Shown in pieces: positions 61,501-64,000 of a stretch of DNA of 64,000 nt (positions are counted from its first letter, which is position 1; each line of letters opens with the position of its first letter). The DNA is from Rubrivivax sp. Lineage in GTDB: Bacteria > Pseudomonadota > Gammaproteobacteria > Burkholderiales > Burkholderiaceae_C. The notes beneath the pieces were generated by a model. It saw only the letters and a list, made by a program, of their open reading frames with translations, was not told where the DNA came from and searched no databases. The stretch covers positions 1 through 64,000 of the forward strand of contig JAJTDM010000024.1 in assembly GCA_021300575.1 (NCBI GenBank), in the 5' to 3' direction. A program made the translations under genes and the position numbers.

Positions 61501-62014
61501 CCACCATCGAGCCCTGGGTGCGCGTGGCCTCGCCGGAATCGGTGATCCGGGCCACGCCGAAGTCGCTGAGCTTGACGCGGCCGCTGCGGTCCAGCATCAC
61601 ATTGGCCGGCTTGATGTCCCGGTGCACCACCCCTTGCTCGTGGGCGTAGTTCAGGGCGGCCAAGAGCTGGGTGACGATGCCCAGCGTCCGCTCCATCGTG
61701 AACTTCTCGCCCCTGTTACGCGCTTGCGACAGGTCCTCACCGTCGATGAACTCCATGACGATGTAGGCCATGCCCGAATCGCGCCCGGCGTCGTAAACGC
61801 CCACGATGTTGGGGTGCTGCAGCTTGCCCGCAGCCCGAGCCTCCGAGCGGAACCTGAACTCGTACTCCGCCGCCTGCTCGCCCGACAGGTGCTGCACCAG
61901 CACCGTCTTGATCGCCACCGTGCGATCGATGTTCGGGTCATGGGCCTTGTAGACCAGGCCCATGGCACCCTTGCCGCAAACGCTGACGATGTCGTAGCGA
62001 CCGATCTTCTTCAC
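58598..62014 (-). CDS. ppkA: transmembrane Ser/Thr kinase PpkA with long repeat-rich regions
   Basis: This 1138-residue kinase starts with GTG. The N-terminal kinase domain (1-265) has glycine loop GKGAMG, K36, H131-RDIKPAN and DFG (151-153), with MSPEQ in the activation segment. Residues 440-710 are a charged Glu/Ala/Arg repeat region, probably a coiled coil. One transmembrane helix lies near 820-838. After it comes an Ala/Lys/Glu pentad repeat region (about 930-1050) and a short TPR-like periplasmic end. It probably senses an envelope signal, then phosphorylates TagH. The repeats make it much longer than usual. Confidence 0.88.
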   Translation of the reverse strand: MKKIGRYDIVSVCGKGAMGLVYKAHDPNIDRTVAIKTVLVQHLSGEQAAEYEFRFRSEARAAGKLQHPNIVGVYDAGRDSGMAYIVMEFIDGEDLSQARNRGEKFTMERTLGIVTQLLAALNYAHEQGVVHRDIKPANVMLDRSGRVKLSDFGVARITDSGEATRTQGSMVGTLKDMSPEQVQGLRDIDNRSDLFAVGVLLYEMVTGQKPFDGPSDFAISTAIVMQDPKLPSAQNPALTAAYDAVIMKALAKDRTQRYATARDFAMALRALGRGSDQPARTAVPPGADASPAPSTGSASRQGAATAGAGTSGTSAAASTAGTGTTAPTAVSQEMELVYWKEIQESDDPADFTDFLKAFPNGTFTARARRRLRMLSPSDDSQGSAGSASLAGTTGSTASVAGTAGTAPSSPSLQPAPAPDATMVPSPAAVERVRAEAAALEAERLQREQLAREAADRERQEQVAREAAQRARQEQEERAAREAAERERQLREQQAREAQEAAERARKEQETREAAEKARREQEARQAAERARKEQEERAAREAAEKARREQEAREAAEKARKEQQAREAAEAARKEQEARAAREAEELERKRREQQAREAQEAAERARKEQEERAAREAEERARKEQEAREAEQARTEQERKAQEARAAREAEERERLQREQQAREAQEAAERARKEQEAREAAEQARREQQEREAAERALREQEARAAREAPPPEAVADDATRLGRASPLAAAPAAGEDATRLAGPAFRLGEAGAASPASSAATDPLALLQDAPAPQGEAAATASAATAAKATQAATASATRTSGVAASAPAPAKSKTGLIVGGGVAVAAVVGIALMMGRGDPKPDAAPSKPAPVTTPAPAPAPAPAPQAEQRPEKAPAPPPTAKGPDKAGEAERARLEKEAREASQKAAKDKEARDAAAKTAQDKSGQDKAARDKAAADKAAGEKAAADKAAADKAAAEKAAAEKAAADKASAEKAAAEKAAAEKAAADKAAADRAAAQKAAAEKAAAEKAAAEKAAADKAAGEKAAADKAAAEKAAAEKAASDKAAAEKAAKAREEASPAFQYQRAQELEKAGQMRPAKAAYERAAEGGNAAAAKRRWEIAVAEKAPADETARWQRRAFQLGASGVPEPKGPAVLR
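58850..59230. repeat. 15-base tandem repeat coding for A(D/E)KAA pentads in ppkA
   Basis: About 24 successive pentads of the type ADKAA or AEKAA, with a few variants ([20 protein letters not shown]). They form the region after the transmembrane helix in ppkA. Copy number could change by slippage or recombination. Ends are approximate. Confidence 0.8.
59890..60670. repeat. imperfect repeats coding for a Glu/Ala/Arg coiled coil in ppkA
   Basis: Recurring units close to [14 protein letters not shown] and [16 protein letters not shown], 12 to 15 residues long, fill the cytoplasmic linker of ppkA. The DNA is repetitive too. Ends are approximate. Confidence 0.75.
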
Positions 62015-62343
62015 TTGGGGCTCGACGGGCTTGGCCGGGGTTCGCTGGTTGGGGCGTCCCAGCGGGCAGCGAGACGGCGAATTGATTCTATAGAGTCAGG
62101 CGCGGTCAGGGCCGCTGTCGGAGTCCAAGGGCCCTCAGGGCCCGCTGCGTACCTGACGAGCAAGCGCTGCTTGCGTCGCTTGCCACCCCCCCCCCCCCCA
62201 TTTGGGGGATGGCTAGGGTGCGCGTCGCATTCGGTCTTGACGGCTGGTTGAGAATCCTCACAGAATCAGCGGAACTGCCTCTGTGAATCAGGGGCATGCC
62301 TTCGGTTATCAGAATCAAGCCCAGCACACTGGAGCAGCACATC
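62015..62343. other. intergenic region between ppkA and tpsB-like gene
   Basis: These 329 bases separate two divergent genes and should hold both promoters. Visible items are an imperfect palindrome GATTCTA-TAGAGTC (62084-62097) and a run of 14 cytosines (62186-62199). I found no further gene. Confidence 0.6.
62186..62199. repeat. homopolymeric tract of 14 cytosines
   Basis: Fourteen consecutive C residues, directly followed by TTTGGGGGATGG. It lies 145 bases before the start of the transporter gene and 172 bases upstream of ppkA. Such tracts change length by slipped-strand mispairing in many bacteria, or cause sequencing errors. Confidence 0.85.
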
Positions 62344-64000
62344 GTGACACGTACACCGCATCGGTCAAGCCTTCGTCAGGGGGGGGCTCTGGTCGCTGCC
62401 CTGATCAGCACCTCCGTCCTCGCCCAGGCACCCGCCTCCCCGCAGCAACCCGGCCGACAGCTCGCCGACACCCCGCCGCCCCGGCCGGGCGCGTCGGGGG
62501 TGGAGGTTCCGGTGGTCAAGCCGGCCTTCGTGGCCACCAACATCAAGGTGCGGCCGGAAGCCTTCCGCGTCACGGGCTCCACCGTGTTCACGCCAGAGCA
62601 ACTGGCCGACCGCCTGTCGCAGTTCCGCGGCAAGGAGCTTGACTTCAACGGCCTGGCCGATGCGGCTGCCGCCATCAAGCGACTCTACGTGGACGAAGGC
62701 TACCCGCTGACGGACGTGTACTTCCCCGAGCAGCGCTTCGCCGCCCAGGGTGGCACCATCGAGTTCGCCGTGGTCGAAGCCCGCATCGGCAAGGCGCGGG
62801 TGGCGGTGGCCCCGGGCGTGCCGGTCAGTGCAAGTCTCATCAAGAGCCTGGTGGAATGGCACCTCACCCCCGGGCAACTCATCACGCAGGCCGGGCTGGA
62901 CCGGCCAGTGTTGCTGCTGCGCGACATGCCCGGCATCACCGCCACGGCCAACGTCACGCCGGGCAGCGTCATCGGCCAGGCCGATGTCACGGTGAACGTC
63001 ACCGCCCAGGGTCGTGCCACTTCGGTCTCCGCCGGCCTCGACAACTTCGGTGCCGAGGACGTCGGCCGCTACCGCCTGTCACTCAACGGCTCGGTGGACA
63101 ACCTGCTGGGTTATGGCGACACCGCCACCGCCAGCCTGCAGCCCACCAGCCGTTCCGGCACCTTGCTGTACCGCCTGGGCTACCGCGCCTCCATCGGCCC
63201 GGCGGGCACCAAGGCCAACCTCGGCTTCAGCCACAGCAAGTACAAGCTGGGCGGCGATTTCGCCGGGCTGAATGCGCTGGGCGATGCCAAGATGCTGACC
63301 CTGGCCGCCATCCACCCGGTGTTGCGCACGCGCAACAACAACGTCTTCCTCCAGGCCGGGGCCGATGTCAAGCGCCTGCGGGACGAATCGGGCAGTGGGG
63401 CTGACCTTGTCGCCCCCGAGCGCTCGGTCAACGTCGGCAAGCTCGGTGTGCTGGGCTCTTTCGCGGGCGGGGGCCTGTCCGTGGGCGCCACCACCAGCTA
63501 CAGCCTCACCGTGAGCAGCGGGCGCCTGAACATCCGAGACCAGGCCACCCGCGAGGCGGACCAGCTCGCCACCGGGCCGGGCACCCAGGGTTCGTTCCGC
63601 AAGGTCAACCTGGAGCTTCAGCGGGTGGAGTACATGTCCGACACCCTCACCCTGCTGGGCTCGCTGGCGGCGCAGACGGCCTCCCGCAACCTCACCTCCG
63701 CTGAAAAGCTGTCCCTCACCGGCCCGCAGGCCGTGCGGGGCTATGCAGCCGTGTCCGACACGGTGGTGGACGAAGGTGCCGTCGTCTCGCTGGAACTGCG
63801 CCAGCGCCTGGCGGGCTTCCAGCCCTTCGGCGCCACCACCAGCGTCAGCATCTTCTACGACTACGGCCAGGGCTCGCTGCACAAGGTGCGCAACGCCACC
63901 ACGAACAGCCTGTTCGTCGGTGCTGTCAACCGGGTCAAGGTCGATTCCGTCGGCATCGGGGCCAGCCTGGGCATCGAGGGCGATTTCTTCATCAACGCCA
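62344..64000 (+). CDS. TpsB-type (ShlB/FhaC) outer-membrane transporter, truncated by window end
   Basis: The visible 552 codons start with GTG preceded by GGAG at nine bases and give a signal peptide (hydrophobic core at residues 14-25). A POTRA domain (about residues 65-140) contains FRVTGSTVFTPEQLADRL and AAIKRLYVDEGYPLTDVYFP. A second POTRA-like region and beta-barrel strands follow, with LDNFGAEDVGRYRLSL and TGPQAVRGYAAVSD matching the VRGY motif of ShlB/FhaC barrels. It would secrete a TpsA exoprotein, such as a filamentous hemagglutinin or contact-dependent inhibitor, encoded beyond the window. An in-frame ATG at 62296 has no ribosome site at workable spacing. Confidence 0.88.
   Translation, partial: MTRTPHRSSLRQGGALVAALISTSVLAQAPASPQQPGRQLADTPPPRPGASGVEVPVVKPAFVATNIKVRPEAFRVTGSTVFTPEQLADRLSQFRGKELDFNGLADAAAAIKRLYVDEGYPLTDVYFPEQRFAAQGGTIEFAVVEARIGKARVAVAPGVPVSASLIKSLVEWHLTPGQLITQAGLDRPVLLLRDMPGITATANVTPGSVIGQADVTVNVTAQGRATSVSAGLDNFGAEDVGRYRLSLNGSVDNLLGYGDTATASLQPTSRSGTLLYRLGYRASIGPAGTKANLGFSHSKYKLGGDFAGLNALGDAKMLTLAAIHPVLRTRNNNVFLQAGADVKRLRDESGSGADLVAPERSVNVGKLGVLGSFAGGGLSVGATTSYSLTVSSGRLNIRDQATREADQLATGPGTQGSFRKVNLELQRVEYMSDTLTLLGSLAAQTASRNLTSAEKLSLTGPQAVRGYAAVSDTVVDEGAVVSLELRQRLAGFQPFGATTSVSIFYDYGQGSLHKVRNATTNSLFVGAVNRVKVDSVGIGASLGIEGDFFINA

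Overview
The window reads as the chromosome of a high-GC betaproteobacterium of the order Burkholderiales (family not resolved). The signs are the dense high-GC coding, a Bug-type tricarboxylate-binding protein, a BktB-type thiolase, NnrU and ProQ/FinO family proteins, and the mnmG-rsmG-parA neighbourhood that usually flanks the replication origin in this group.

Positions 1-17279 hold ordinary housekeeping and metabolic genes: an AbrB-type antitoxin, the Bug protein, the ProQ-domain protein, a non-canonical SDR, the thiolase, a MaoC-like protein, NnrU, pirin, a winged-helix/PD-(D/E)XK-like protein, a thioredoxin-fold exported protein, an S9 peptidase, a glutaredoxin-fold protein without cysteines, an exported alpha/beta hydrolase, a NatAB-type ABC exporter and several small proteins. 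Positions 17319-24797 are the origin-proximal segregation neighbourhood: an unusual AbrB-Doc fusion, mnmG (TTG start, carrying two perfect parS centromere sites), rsmG (with a third, near-perfect parS), a lipocalin, a mazEF pair with a palindromic operator, a LysE exporter, parA, and a decayed GNAT acetyltransferase. No parB follows; a type VI secretion (T6SS) island begins there instead.

Positions 24878-62014 are one large T6SS locus. Its core runs clpV-tssK-tssL-tssM-tagF-tssA-tssB-tssC-hcp-tagJ-tssE-tssF-tssG-vgrG on the plus strand, with tagH (FHA) and a methyltransferase transcribed divergently. The far end carries a DUF4280 PAAR-like spike tip, a PP2C phosphatase (PppA) and a receptor kinase (PpkA). 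FHA, kinase, phosphatase, TagF and TagJ together indicate a threonine-phosphorylation-controlled system like the Pseudomonas H1-T6SS. No tssJ lipoprotein gene was found. Between vgrG and the spike-tip gene lie two cargo regions. One is a DUF4123 adaptor followed by three poorly recognised genes, including a visibly AT-richer 592-residue protein that is the best candidate for an undescribed effector. The other is a minus-strand module with a DUF3380 muramidase, a translationally coupled exported SH3-like protein (likely immunity) and two small proteins. An IS5-family element sits exactly between them.

The window ends in a truncated TpsB-type (ShlB/FhaC) outer-membrane transporter gene, preceded by an intergenic run of 14 cytosines that could be phase-variable.
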